Origin: Kribbella qitaiheensis | Lineage (GTDB): Bacteria > Actinomycetota > Actinomycetes > Propionibacteriales > Kribbellaceae | Reading direction: 5' to 3' | DNA length: 64,000 nt | Assembly: GCF_014217565.1 (NCBI RefSeq) | Contig: NZ_CP043661.1 | Location: forward strand, 4,774,001-4,838,000 | In this document: positions 33,278 to 43,700 of the stretch, one piece after another | Position numbering within the stretch: the first letter of the stretch is position 1 | Layout: the number at the start of each line of letters is the position of its first letter | Translations under genes and position numbers: made by a program | Notes under the pieces: model-generated | Told to the model about the DNA's origin: nothing | What the model saw: the letters and a program-made list of their open reading frames with translations, nothing else | Databases searched by the model: none

Positions 33278-34093
33278 ATGAGCGAGGACCGCCGGTATCT
33301 GCAGGAGCTGATCATCGACGAGCTCGGGGTGACCCCGTCTTTCGACGTCGATGTGGAGATCGAGCGCCGCCTCAACTTCCTGGCCGACCGGCTCAGGGTC
33401 TCCGGCGCCTCGACGTACGTGCTGGGGATCAGCGGCGGCGTCGATTCCAGTACTGCGGGTCGCCTCTGCCAGCTCGCGGTCGAGCGGGTCCGCGCGGCCG
33501 GCGGGAACGCGAGCTTCGTCGCGATGCGGCTGCCGTACGGCGTACAGGCTGATGAGGTGGATGCTCAGCGGGCACTCGAGTTCATCCAGCCGGACGAGAC
33601 GCTCACGGTCGACGTGAAGCCGGCGACGGACGCAATGGTTGACTCGGTCAAGCATTCTGATCTCGGTGCGCGGGCCGACTTCCACACCGGGAACATCAAG
33701 GCGCGGCAGCGGATGATCGCCCAGTACGTCGTCGCCGGTGCGCGCGGCGGGCTCGTGGTCGGGACGGATCACGCGGCCGAGGCGGTGATGGGGTTCTTCA
33801 CGAAGTACGGCGATGGTGCGTGCGATCTGACACCGCTGTCGGGGCTGACCAAGCGGCGCGTTCGGGCGGTCGGTGAGCGGCTCGGCGCGTCCGCCCAGAT
33901 CACCGGCAAGGTGCCGACCGCTGACCTGGAGACGAACAACCCGGGCCTGCCCGACGAGCAGGCCCTCGGCGTCACCTACGACCAGATCGACGACTTCCTC
34001 GAAGGCCACCAGATCGACGACAAGGCCGCCGAGATCATCATCGCCACCCACCGCCGCACCACCCACAAACGAGCAGTTCCGTACGCCGTCTGA
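33278..34093 (+). CDS. nadE: NH3-dependent NAD+ synthetase
   Basis: A 271-residue enzyme, the length of the ammonia-dependent form. LGISGGVDSSTAGRL is the ATP-pyrophosphatase P-loop (about 48-62); RLPYGVQADEVDAQRAL, GNIKARQRMIAQY, GTDHAAEAVMGFFTKYGDGACDLTPLSGL and the C-terminal THRRTTHKRAVP (substrate loop) are all present. It adenylates nicotinate adenine dinucleotide and amidates it with ammonia to give NAD+. The ATG at 33278 has GAGGGAG upstream. A single gene, not in an operon. Confidence 0.96.
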   Translation: MSEDRRYLQELIIDELGVTPSFDVDVEIERRLNFLADRLRVSGASTYVLGISGGVDSSTAGRLCQLAVERVRAAGGNASFVAMRLPYGVQADEVDAQRALEFIQPDETLTVDVKPATDAMVDSVKHSDLGARADFHTGNIKARQRMIAQYVVAGARGGLVVGTDHAAEAVMGFFTKYGDGACDLTPLSGLTKRRVRAVGERLGASAQITGKVPTADLETNNPGLPDEQALGVTYDQIDDFLEGHQIDDKAAEIIIATHRRTTHKRAVPYAV

Positions 34094-34106
34094 TCCCGTA
34101 CGCCGG

Positions 34107-34684
34107 TTAGCTGATTCGGGCGGCGATGGTGTCGGCGCAGGTCAGTGCGTCTGTGGTGGTGGTGTCGACCTCGAAGTCGTAGGTGACTCCCTTGTGGACG
34201 ATCTCCGCCTGCAGGGCAGCCATGCCGGCCGTTCGGTCGCCTCGGGCGAGTTCGCGGGCGGCTGCGGTTTCGGGGTCGCAGCGCACGCCCACCCACAGCA
34301 CGTCGAGGCCGTCCAGTTGTGCGCGAGTGCGCTGCTGGGACTCGGCGCCGCCGAGGAATACGTCGTCGAAGATGATCCGGGCGCCCGCGCGGGCCATGCG
34401 GCGATGCCGGTCATCCAGGCGGCCTCGAGCTCGCGGAAGCCCGCGCCCACCTCGACCTCACCACGCTCACCGAACGCGATGCCGGAGCCGACCTCCGATC
34501 CGTCACCGGAGTCGACAGCCGAGTCGGTGCCGGGGTCGGACAGCAAGGTTGGGGGTAGCGCGTCGACGAGGTCGTCGACGCCCAGGCTGAGCCACGGCTG
34601 CGGCAGGATCGCCTGCAGAGCTCGGCTGATCCCCGTCTTGCCGGAGCTGGAGCCGCCGTTCAGCACGATTACCTGGGTTGCCAC
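34107..34684 (-). pseudogene. chloramphenicol phosphotransferase-like (CPT) kinase, frameshifted
   Basis: The GTG at 34684 (GGAGGG upstream) opens VATQVIVLNGGSSSGKTGISRALQ, the Walker A of the CPT family, then LGVDDLVDALP. At about 34394-34402 the family sequence moves to another frame: GIAA then [17 protein letters not shown], and on to [29 protein letters not shown] and the stop at 34107. One missing C near GCCGC would explain it. CPT proteins phosphorylate the primary hydroxyl of chloramphenicol or act on unknown small molecules. It is either a sequencing deletion or a recent loss. Confidence 0.7.
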
Positions 34685-34751
34685 TGGTAAGAGCCCTCCG
34701 CCATTGATCCGTTGCCGAATTGTCCCAACCAACCGCGCCGCCCGCAGGTGA

Positions 34752-35622
34752 TTAATCAACGATGAAGGACGTCACGAGTTCGGCGTACTCCGCCGGACGC
34801 TCCGCGTGGACGAAATGGCCCGCCCCCTCGTAGTACTGGTAGACGCCCCCAGCGACGGTGGACCGGAAAAGCGCGATCTCCTCCGGGCTGGTGACCGGGT
34901 CGAATCCGCCCTTGATCAGCAGCGCCGGCTGCGTCAGCCGCTCCAAGTAGGGCAACAGCGACTCGGAGAATCCCGGCGTCTTGGTGATCTCCGTCGCGAA
35001 GCGCCCGGCCCGGCTCTGGATCTCGTCCGGCAGGCTGTCCGCAGGCAGCACCAGGTCGCGCGACGCGGGGCCGAGGTACATCTCCATCCGGCGGTCGCCG
35101 AGCCGGTGCAGAATGCCGGTTCGCTGCTCCCACATCTCGGCCGTCGCCGGCCCCTCGTACGCCAGCAGCTCGTCCACCCCGTCGTCCAGCCCGAGCTCCC
35201 GCAGCAGCGGAAGTCCGCCCAGGACCAGCGTCTTGGTGGCCAGAACCATGTCCCACGGCGGATTCTCGAAGATCACCTTGCTGACGGTCTCGGGATGCGT
35301 CGCGGCATACCGGAGCGCCAGCCGGGCCGCCGTACGAGTGACCCAGGATCGACCACTCACTGATGCCGAGCGCGGAGCGAAGGGCCTCCAAGTCCTCGAT
35401 CAGTGAGTCCTCGGTGACCGGTCCGTCGAGCGGATCCGAGTGCTGGACCCCGCGCTGGTCCAGCCCGATCAGGTCGAGCTGAGCAGACAACCGATCGCCC
35501 TGGAAGGACATGAAGTCGTACGAACCGGAGCCCGGGCCGCCGTGGAGATAGAGCAACGGCGGCGCACCAGCGGCGCCGCGACGATCGACGTACAGGCGGG
35601 TCCCGCGAATCTCCATCAACAT
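34752..35622 (-). pseudogene. alpha/beta hydrolase, prolyl-aminopeptidase type, frameshifted
   Basis: From the ATG at 35622: PLLYLHGGPGSGSYDF (oxyanion-hole HGGPG), LDLIGLDQRGVQHSDP, SEWSILGHSYGG (nucleophile elbow GHSYGG with the catalytic Ser). The frame then changes at a GGG/CCC run at 35324-35326; leaving out one base continues as RLALRYAATHPETV down to the stop at 34752. The late part has LLIKGGFDPVTSPEEI (Asp region) and GAGHFVHAE (catalytic His). HGGPG marks the proline iminopeptidase S33 group. With the indel repaired the triad is complete, so a sequencing error is likely. Confidence 0.75.
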
Positions 35623-35677
35623 GTACCGAAGAGTAAATCGGCCTAGGGTGACTGGACACCAAACATTTGGAGCGCTG

Positions 35678-36850
35678 ATGGTCGACTTCTCGCTCAGTGA
35701 GGAACAGCAGGCGATCCGGGAGACGACGCGCGAGTTCGTCCGCCGGGAACTGATGCCACTGGAGAACGAAGTACTGCGGCGGGAACGCGAAGGCCTTCCG
35801 GGCGTCGAGCCGGAGCAGATCCGGGACCTGCGATTGAAGGCGAAGTCGTTCGGGTTCTGGGGTCTGAGTACGCCGGAGGAGTACGGCGGGATGGATCTGT
35901 CGGCCGTCGACCAGGCGCTGATCACGAGCGAGCTCGGCCGGACTTTCGTACCGTTCTCGTTCGGAGGCGAGGCCGACAACATCCTCTTCGAGAGCAACGA
36001 GGAGCAGCGCAAGGAGTACCTGCTCCCGACCATCTCCGGCGAGCGCAAGTCCTGCTTCGCGATCACGGAACCGGGCGCCGGCTCGGACACCCGCGCCATC
36101 CGTACGACGGCCCGCCGCGACGGCGACGACTGGGTGATCCGCGGCGAGAAGACCTTCATCACCGGCGGGAACGAGGCCGATTTCGCGATCGTCATCGCGG
36201 TCACCGACGCCGACAAGGGCTCGAAGGGCGGCTTCACCGCGTTCCTGGTCGATCGGGATCGCGGCTGGACCTCGGACCCGATCGTCACGATGGGCCAGGC
36301 AGTTCCCGCGACGCTGAACTTCGACGACGTACGGGTGCCCGGCGACCATGTGCTCGGCGAGATCGGCCAGGGCTACGAGCTGGCGATGCGATGGATCATG
36401 AAGGGCCGGTTCATCATCCCGGCGCGCGGGATCGGCGCCTGTGAACGCCTGCTGCAGTTGGCGATCGAGCATGCGACGACGCGGCGTACCTTCGGCAACG
36501 CGATCGGCGACAACCAGGCGATCCAGTGGATGATCGCGGACTCCGAGGTCGAACTGGAAGCGGCTCGCTGGCTCGTCCTGTACGCCGCGTGGACGGTGGA
36601 TCAGGGTCGGCATCCCCAGCACGACAGTGCGATCGCCAAGCTCTACGGCACCAACACCGTGAACCGGGTGGCGGACCGGGTGCTGCAGATCCATGGCGGC
36701 ATGGGCTACACCAAGGAGTTGCCGATCGAGCGCTGGTTCCGTGAGGTCAGGCTCTGGCGCATCTTCGAGGGCACCGACGAGATGCAGCGGTTGATCATCT
36801 CCCGCGACCTGCTCCGCGGTTACCGGAAGCCGGGCGCTCACTTCAGCTGA
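35678..36850 (+). CDS. acyl-CoA dehydrogenase
   Basis: A 390-residue flavoenzyme of the ACAD family. FSLSEEQQAIRETTREFVRRE opens the helical domain; CFAITEPGAGSDTRAIRT binds FAD and substrate in the beta domain; QIHGGMGYTKELPIERWFREVRLWRIFEGTDEMQRLIISRDLL carries the catalytic Glu in the EGTDE loop. It oxidises acyl-CoA to enoyl-CoA and passes electrons to ETF. TAGGGT at 35643-35648 is a likely -10, and the ATG at 35678 has GGAG seven bases upstream. Its divergent neighbour is the hydrolase gene. Chain-length preference cannot be told. Confidence 0.92.
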   Translation: MVDFSLSEEQQAIRETTREFVRRELMPLENEVLRREREGLPGVEPEQIRDLRLKAKSFGFWGLSTPEEYGGMDLSAVDQALITSELGRTFVPFSFGGEADNILFESNEEQRKEYLLPTISGERKSCFAITEPGAGSDTRAIRTTARRDGDDWVIRGEKTFITGGNEADFAIVIAVTDADKGSKGGFTAFLVDRDRGWTSDPIVTMGQAVPATLNFDDVRVPGDHVLGEIGQGYELAMRWIMKGRFIIPARGIGACERLLQLAIEHATTRRTFGNAIGDNQAIQWMIADSEVELEAARWLVLYAAWTVDQGRHPQHDSAIAKLYGTNTVNRVADRVLQIHGGMGYTKELPIERWFREVRLWRIFEGTDEMQRLIISRDLLRGYRKPGAHFS

Positions 36851-36963
36851 TGTACTGCGGACCGCCGGCACTCACCATCCGAGCCCCGGCCCCACTTCTG
36901 TCGGTCGGAGGTCGACAGAGGTCAGGCCGAACGGGCGGTTGGTGAGTGCCGGCGGTCCGGGTC

Positions 36964-37362
36964 TCAGGCGGCTCGGCTGAGTTGCGCGATCCTGTTGGCC
37001 AACCGGTCCAGCCGTACTGCGGCGATGCCTCGGTAGGCGGGACGCAGTACGGCGGACAGCGGGCCGGAGTGCTCGAAGGAATGCGTGACCGAGTTGCCCG
37101 GGCCGAGGATCCAGCTGCCCGTCTCGTGGAAGCCCGGGACCTGCCAGCTCACGTCGATCCGGTCGGTCTCGATCGCTGTGTACTCGAGATGCCCGGTCAA
37201 CCCCGGCCGGACCCGGAGTACGTAGCGCACCCCGACGGTCGCATCGGCCGGACCGTCGACGGAGAGGAATGCCTCGTTCCACTCCGGCAGCGAGAGTGCG
37301 TCCAGCAACGCGTGACGGATCGCGGCCGGGTCGGCGGGGATGTGCGAAACGGCTTGTTCCAT
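36964..37362 (-). CDS. SRPBCC-family lipid-binding-like protein
   Basis: A 132-residue protein starting MEQAVSHIPADPAAIRHAL at 37362 with AGGAG upstream. The pattern helix-strand-strand, PEWNEAFLSVDGP, VGVRYVLRVRPGLTGHLEYTAIE, DVSWQVPGFHETGSWIL and a long C-terminal helix fits the START/Bet v1 (SRPBCC) fold: a hydrophobic cup for ligands. It begins two bases after the MarR stop, so it is co-expressed with that regulator and may bind or sequester its ligand. Confidence 0.75.
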   Translation of the reverse strand: MEQAVSHIPADPAAIRHALLDALSLPEWNEAFLSVDGPADATVGVRYVLRVRPGLTGHLEYTAIETDRIDVSWQVPGFHETGSWILGPGNSVTHSFEHSGPLSAVLRPAYRGIAAVRLDRLANRIAQLSRAA

Positions 37363-37364
37363 GG

Positions 37365-37832
37365 CTACTTCTCCTGTTCGGTAGCGCGCCGGCGAGCCAG
37401 TGCTTCGCCGGCGGGAAAGCCCCCGGCGACAGCTCGCAGCGTGTGGAGGGTCGCGTCGGCGCGTTGGCCGGCGACGAGTCGGTCGATCGTCTTGTGCAGG
37501 ACCTCTTCGGCAGCCACGATGCGGCGGCACAGCGCCCTGCCCTGCTTGGTGAGGCTCAGGGCGAGGTAGCGGCGGTCGTCCTTGTCGATGTCGCGGTGGA
37601 TCAGCCCCTGCGCGACCAGGCGGTCCACGAGGCGGCTGGGACTGTTGCCGGTCTCGCACACCAGCAGTCCGCCGAGGGCGTTCAGCGTGAGCGGGCCGTG
37701 GTCGCGGAGGACGCGCAGCACTTCGCCTTGTGACGGGGTGATCCCGAGCGGCTTGAGCTCGGCGGCGAGCAGGCGGTTGCCCTCGCGCTGGATCGCCAGC
37801 ACCAAGTACCGCAGCTCTTCCGCGACCTTCAT
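37365..37832 (-). CDS. MarR-family regulator
   Basis: A 155-residue winged-helix protein from the ATG at 37832. ELRYLVLAIQREGNRLLAAELKPLGITPSQGEVLRVLRDHGPLTLNALG, GNSPSRLVDRLVAQGLIHRDIDKDDRRYLALSLTKQG are the MarR helices and DxRxxxxxLT wing. It binds DNA as a dimer and probably represses itself and the SRPBCC gene from the perfect inverted repeat 13 bases before its start. The divergent plus-strand neighbour, about 250 bases away, is fadD, which may share control. Confidence 0.88.
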   Translation of the reverse strand: MKVAEELRYLVLAIQREGNRLLAAELKPLGITPSQGEVLRVLRDHGPLTLNALGGLLVCETGNSPSRLVDRLVAQGLIHRDIDKDDRRYLALSLTKQGRALCRRIVAAEEVLHKTIDRLVAGQRADATLHTLRAVAGGFPAGEALARRRATEQEK

Positions 37833-37844
37833 GGCAGATAGATT

Positions 37845-37864
37845 ACACGACACGTATGTCGTGT
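37845..37864. promoter_or_regulatory. MarR operator candidate
   Basis: ACACGACA (37845-37852), four bases, TGTCGTGT (37857-37864): a perfect 8-bp inverted repeat 13 bases upstream of the marR-type start, covering its promoter. Confidence 0.7.
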
Positions 37865-38118
37865 CAACTATTGCTGAACCAGCAGAGATCGGTTCGGGAC
37901 GAGGTCTTCTTCGGGGCGCTGAGGACCGGGATGACCGTGCGCCGGTACGGGTACGCTTGCCGGCCCGAGGTCGAGCAGTTGGCTGCGAAAGTCTCCGGAA
38001 AGTGGCGAGATGAGGCAACGACTGCCGGTCGGGTTCAGGGTGAGTGCAGACACGGTGCAGTACGAGGTCATGGCCAACATGACACCGGTGCTGGCATTGT
38101 GGCTGCATGAAGGGTCTG

Positions 38119-39732
38119 ATGCAGGACTTCCAGCTGTCCCTTGACACCATCTTCCGTCGCGCCGAGCAGTACTACTCGGACAAGACGGTCTACACGGGCG
38201 GGCCGGCGCCCACCCTGACGACGTACGGCGAGTGGGCGGAGCGGACCAGACGCCTGGGCGGGGTGCTCGACACGCTGGGTGTCAGCTCGGACGGACGGGT
38301 CGGCACGTTCGCCTGGAACTCCGGCCGCCACCTCGAGCTGTACTTCGCGGCGCCGTGCACCGGGCGGGTCCTGCACACCCTGAACATCAGGCTCTTCCCC
38401 GACCAGGTCGTCTACATCGCGAACCACGCCGAGGACGAGGTGGTGTTCGTCGACCGCTCGCTGCTCGGGTTGTTCCTGCCGCTGCTCGACCGGCTCCCGC
38501 TGGTCCGGTATGTCGTGGTGATGGACGACCTGCCGGCCGGGGCTCCCGGGGTGGAGATCCCTGTGGACGACCGGTTCCACGACTACGAGGAACTCCTGGC
38601 GGCCGCCTCGCCGGTCGAATTCCACGTCCAGGACGAGAACCAGGCCGCGGCCATGTGCTACACGAGCGGTACGACGGGGAATCCGAAGGGCGTCGTCTAC
38701 TCCCACCGATCCACCTGGCTGCATTCGATCGGCGTGCTCACCAACGCGGCGATCGGGCTGGCCGAGACCGACACGGTGATGCCGGTGGTGCCGATGTTCC
38801 ATGCGAACGCCTGGGGACTGGCCCATGCGGCGCCGATGGCCGGCGCGAGCCTGGTGTTCCCTGGTCCGGACATGTCTCCCAAGGGCATTCTCAAGCTGCT
38901 GCAGGAGCGCGAAGTCACGCTGACCGCGGGTGTGCCGACCATCTGGCAGGGGCTGCTCCCGCTGCTGGACGGAGTCGACCTGCCGAAGCTGCGGCGAATC
39001 CCGTGCGGAGGTTCCGCGGTGCCGAAGGCGCTGTCCGAGGCGTTCCGGGCGAAGCTGGGCATTCCGATCCTGCAGGCGTGGGGCATGACCGAGACGAGCC
39101 CGGTCGCCACGGCATCGCACGTCCCCGCTCGGTACGCCGATATCCCGGAGGACGAGCAAGCCGACCTTCGGGCACGGCAGGGCCTTCCGCTGCCTGGCGT
39201 GGAGGTCCGGATCGTCGAGCCTGGTTCGATCACACCGCTGCCCTGGAACGACGAGGCCACCGGCGAGCTGCAGGTGCGCGGACCGTGGATCGCCGCCGAG
39301 TACTACCGGCCCGATGACGGTGCCGAGCTGAACACCGAGGACGGCTGGATGAAGACCGGCGACGTGGCCGCGATCGACCAGTTCGGGTCCGTCCGGCTGG
39401 TCGACCGGACGAAGGATCTGGTCAAGTCCGGCGGCGAATGGATCAGCTCGGTGGAGTTGGAGAACCTGCTGATGGGTCACCCCGCTATCAAGGAGGCGGC
39501 CGTCATCGGCGTACCGCATCCCAAGTGGGACGAGCGGCCGCTGGCGTGCGTAGTGCTGGAGGAAGGGTCGACGGTCACCGGCGAGGAGATCCTGGCCTAC
39601 CTCGAGCCGCTCGTCGCGAAGTGGTGGCTGCCAGATGCGGTCGAGTTCATCGAGGAGGTGCCGAAGACTTCGGTGGGCAAGTTCTCGAAAAAGGACCTTC
39701 GAACGCGGTTCGCGGACTACCACCTGGGCTGA
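38119..39732 (+). CDS. fadD: long-chain fatty-acid-CoA ligase-like (adenylate-forming)
   Basis: A 537-residue ANL-superfamily enzyme. Motifs: [18 protein letters not shown] (P-loop-like A3), [21 protein letters not shown] (A5), [13 protein letters not shown] (A7), [21 protein letters not shown] (hinge A8) and [13 protein letters not shown] with the catalytic Lys (A10). It makes acyl-AMP, then acyl-CoA. The ATG at 38119 is preferred over 38107 because GAAGGG lies five bases upstream. The length and NAWG motif suit medium/long-chain acyl-CoA synthetases. It may feed the acyl-CoA dehydrogenase coded nearby. Confidence 0.9.
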   Translation: MQDFQLSLDTIFRRAEQYYSDKTVYTGGPAPTLTTYGEWAERTRRLGGVLDTLGVSSDGRVGTFAWNSGRHLELYFAAPCTGRVLHTLNIRLFPDQVVYIANHAEDEVVFVDRSLLGLFLPLLDRLPLVRYVVVMDDLPAGAPGVEIPVDDRFHDYEELLAAASPVEFHVQDENQAAAMCYTSGTTGNPKGVVYSHRSTWLHSIGVLTNAAIGLAETDTVMPVVPMFHANAWGLAHAAPMAGASLVFPGPDMSPKGILKLLQEREVTLTAGVPTIWQGLLPLLDGVDLPKLRRIPCGGSAVPKALSEAFRAKLGIPILQAWGMTETSPVATASHVPARYADIPEDEQADLRARQGLPLPGVEVRIVEPGSITPLPWNDEATGELQVRGPWIAAEYYRPDDGAELNTEDGWMKTGDVAAIDQFGSVRLVDRTKDLVKSGGEWISSVELENLLMGHPAIKEAAVIGVPHPKWDERPLACVVLEEGSTVTGEEILAYLEPLVAKWWLPDAVEFIEEVPKTSVGKFSKKDLRTRFADYHLG

Positions 39733-39770
39733 TGTGGCCTGGACACCGATCATCGGTAGGGTGCGGTCAC

Positions 39771-40649
39771 ATGCGAGGCATCATCCTGGCCGGCGGTTCC
39801 GGCACGCGACTGCATCCACTCACCATGGCTGCCAGCAAGCAGTTGCTGCCGGTGTACGACAAGCCGATGATCTACTACCCGCTGTCCACGTTGATGCTGG
39901 CGAACATCCGCGAGGTGCTCGTCATCACCACCCCGGACGACGCCGCTCAGTTCCAGCGGCTGCTCGGCGACGGGTCGCAGTTCGGGATGGACATCACGTA
40001 CGCCGTGCAGCCGAGCCCGGACGGACTCGCCCAGGCCTTCCTGATCGGTGAGTCCTTCATCGGCTCCGAGCCGGTCGCGCTGGCACTCGGCGACAACATC
40101 TTCTACGGCCCGGGTCTCGGGATCCGGCTGCAGACGTTCAACGAGGTCGACGGCGGGGTCGTGTTCGCCTACCGCGTGGCCGATCCGAGCGCGTACGGTG
40201 TGGTCGAGTTCGATGCGGAAGGGCGCGCGCTCAGCATCGAGGAGAAGCCCGCCGAGCCGAAGAGCAACTACGCCGTACCGGGGCTGTACTTCTACTCCAG
40301 CGACGTGATCGAGATCGCCAAGGAGATCAAGCCTTCCGCCCGGGGTGAGTTGGAGATCTCGTCGATCAACGACGCCTATCTGCAGGCGAACAGGCTCCAG
40401 GTCGAGGTGCTGCCGCGCGGTACGGCGTGGCTGGACACGGGCACGTTCGACTCGTTGATGTCGGCCGGCGAGTTCGTCCGCGCGGTCGAAGTACGGCAGG
40501 GCCAGAAGATCAGCTGCCCGGAGGAAATCGCCTGGCGCCGCGGCTTCATCGACGACGCCGGCCTGCAGGAACGCGCCGACTCGCTGGCCAAGTCCGGCTA
40601 CGGCAACTATCTCCGCGGCCTGCTCGAAGAAGCCGGCAAACTCTCCTAG
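39771..40649 (+). CDS. rmlA: glucose-1-phosphate thymidylyltransferase
   Basis: A 292-residue nucleotidyltransferase: [18 protein letters not shown] (signature GGxGTRLxPLT), [25 protein letters not shown] (metal-binding Asp), [27 protein letters not shown] and [14 protein letters not shown]. It makes dTDP-glucose, the first step to dTDP-rhamnose for cell wall or glycosylated products. The other rml genes are not adjacent. TAGGGT at 39757-39762 lies eight bases before the ATG, which suggests a leaderless transcript. Confidence 0.95.
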   Translation: MRGIILAGGSGTRLHPLTMAASKQLLPVYDKPMIYYPLSTLMLANIREVLVITTPDDAAQFQRLLGDGSQFGMDITYAVQPSPDGLAQAFLIGESFIGSEPVALALGDNIFYGPGLGIRLQTFNEVDGGVVFAYRVADPSAYGVVEFDAEGRALSIEEKPAEPKSNYAVPGLYFYSSDVIEIAKEIKPSARGELEISSINDAYLQANRLQVEVLPRGTAWLDTGTFDSLMSAGEFVRAVEVRQGQKISCPEEIAWRRGFIDDAGLQERADSLAKSGYGNYLRGLLEEAGKLS

Positions 40650-40765
40650 CCTGAACCACCGCGCGTCCGGCCCCGCCCCACCTCTTTTCGGATGTAACTG
40701 TTCCGGTGGCTGGTGGTAGCAGGCCTGGGCGGGTTTTGTCCGCGGGCGGCGCTAGGGTTGCGGTC

Positions 40766-43700
40766 GTGGAAGCACCCCTTGCGTTGTACCGCCGATATCG
40801 CCCGGAGACGTTCTCCGAGGTGATCGGGCAGGACCATGTCACCGTTCCGCTGCGGAACGCGCTGAGCAACAACCGGGTGAACCACGCCTACCTGTTCTCC
40901 GGCCCGCGCGGCTGTGGCAAGACCACCAGCGCCCGGATCCTGGCCCGCGCGATCAACTGCGAGAAGGGCCCGATCGCCGAGCCGTGCGGGGTCTGCAAGT
41001 CCTGCACGGACCTGGCCCGCGGCGGCCCCGGCAGCCTCGACGTGATCGAGATCGACGCCGCCTCGCACGGTGGTGTCGACGACGCGCGCGACCTGCGCGA
41101 GCGGGCGTTCTTCGCGCCGGTCGAGAGCCGCTACAAGATCTACATCATCGACGAGGCGCACATGGTGACCACGCAGGGCTTCAACGCTCTGCTGAAGCTG
41201 GTCGAGGAGCCACCGCCGCACCTCAAGTTCATCTTCGCCACCACCGAGCCGGACAAGGTGATCGGGACGATCCGGTCCCGGACCCACCACTACCCGTTCC
41301 GCTTGGTCCCGCCGAAGGCACTGGCCGAGTACATGTCGACCCTGTGCACCGCCGAGGGCGTCACGATCGAGCCGGCCGCGCTGCCGCTGGTGGTGCGCGC
41401 CGGTGCCGGGTCCGTGCGTGACTCGCTGAGCGTGCTCGACCAGCTGATCGGTGGTGCCGACGCGGAGGGTGTCACCTATCGGCTGGCGGTCCAACTGCTC
41501 GGGTTCACCCCGGATTCGCTGCTGGACGCCTGCGTGGATGGGTTCGCGGCGCATGACAGCAGGGCCGTTTTCGAGACCGTCGAGAAGGTGATCGAAACCG
41601 GCCAGGATCCGAAGCGCTTCGCCGAGGACCTGCTCCGCCGGCTGCGTGACCTGGTAGTTCTGTCAGCGGTACCGAACGCGGTGGCCTCCGGCCTGATCGA
41701 AGCAGCCGAGGACCAGGGCGAGCGCCTGCAGACCCAGGCTGCCGGCATAGGCCCAGCGGAGCTGACGCGCGCTGCCGACATCGTCGCGGCCGGATTGCTG
41801 GAGATGCGTGGCGCCACGGCACCACGACTCCAACTCGAACTGATCTGCGCCAAGGTCCTGCTCCCAGGCGCCGACGACTCCACCAACGGCATCCAGGCCC
41901 GTCTGGACCGAATGGAACGCCGCCTCACCATCGGAGTCCCAGCCGGTACTGCGAGCGCCCCCGCGCAGATGGCCCAGGCCGCCCCCGCGCCTGCGGCTCC
42001 CGCCCACGCCACCGGACCCGCAGCTCCGCAGGGCGGTCAGGCGAACCCGGCACCGCAAAACGCGCCGGGCGGTCAGGCAGCTGGCGCCGCGCACGGGACA
42101 GCCGACGGTCAGAACGCGCCCAACAGTCAAACTGCCCCCGGCGGCCAATCCGCGCCGGGCGGTCAATCCGCGCCCGGTAGTCAGATGTCGGGTGGTCAGG
42201 CTGGGCCTGGTGAACAGACGTTGGGTCAGGCTGGGCCTGGTGGTCAGACGTTGGGTGGTCAGATTGCGCCCGGTAGTCAGACGTCGGGTGGTCAGACTGG
42301 GCTCGGTGGACAGGCTGCGCCTGGCGGTCAGGTGCCGGGTGGGCAGTCAGCAGCCGGGCAGGGGGCTTCCGGCTCCGGCGATTCGGGTGCGACGCTGGCT
42401 TCGCCGGCTGGTGTTTCGGCTGGCTCGACTCGTGACGGTTCCACCGCGGGTGGCTCCGCTGGTGCAGGCGGATCAGTTGGCTCCGGCGTGTCTGGTGCCG
42501 GCGGACCTGGTGCTGGCGGATCTGGTGCTGGCGGGTCGGCTGGGGCGGATGGTGGTCGGTCGGGTGCTTGGCCGGACGAGTCAGCGGCTGCTCAGCAGGC
42601 CACGGGTCATTCCGCCGCGGCAGCCTCGACCATTCCTGCTGCGCCGGCAGCTTCGTCTGTTCCGGCGCCTCCCGCGCCTAGTGCTCAGGCTCCCGCAGCC
42701 GCGGCGCCTGCTGCCGTGCCTGCATCCTCCGGCTCGGTCGGCCTTGCTGATGTCCGGCGGTTGTGGCCGGAGATTCTCGAAGCGGTGAAGAGCAAGCGCC
42801 GTTTCGCCTGGATCATGCTCAGCCAGAACGCCCAGGTCATCGCGATCGACGAACAGATCCTGACTCTGGGTCTGGTCAACGCCGGCGCCCGGGAGAGCTT
42901 CGCCCGCTCCGGCAGCGACGAGATCCTCCGGCAGGCGATGATCGACACCATCGGCCTCACCCGCCGGGTAGAAGCTGTCGTCGACCCGTCCGCCGACCCC
43001 GGCGCAGGCTCCTCAGCCTCCCCGCCCGGCCCGCCGAGCGCGCCGTCGTCCTCCTGGGATTCCCCACCAGCCTCCAGCGGCCAGTACCAGCAGCCCCGCA
43101 CCACCCCAACCGGCGGCGGCTACACAGCACCCGGCCACGACGCTCAGTCCTCCGCCCCGGCCGACCAATCGTCGGCCACCCCCCAGAACCACGCTTCCGG
43201 CGGATCCCATCCCGGGGGCCCCGCAGACCAGCAGAACCCCGCCTTCGCCGCAGACCAGAACGGTGCCCCAGACACATCCAGCAACGCCCCAGGCACATCC
43301 CCAAGTAACGCCCCCGGTTCATCCCAGAGCAACCCCGCGGGCACGTCGCAGAGCAGCCCCTCGGGCATGCAGAGCAGCGCCCCGGGCACGCAGAGCAACG
43401 GCCCAGGCATGGAGAACAACTCCCCGGGCGCATCTCAGGGCAATGGTGCCGGTGGCTCCGGAGGCGCGTTCGGTGTGTCCGCGGACAACGCTCTCGGTGC
43501 CTCCGGGCAACCGCAGCACAACGCGGGCGGATCTCCTCAGAACAACTCAGCCAGCGGATCTGCTCAGGACAACTCACCCGGCGGATCTGCTGGGGACAAC
43601 TCATCCGGCGGATCTGCTGGGGACAACTCATCCGGCGGAGCTGCTCGGGACAACTCACCCGGCGGGCTCCAGAATCACTCGTCCGCTGACCAGCGTCCGT

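Noticed and set aside
38068-39753. 561-codon minus-strand ORF opposite fadD
   Set aside because: Shadow of a gene with all adenylate-forming motifs; composition is typical of antisense frames.
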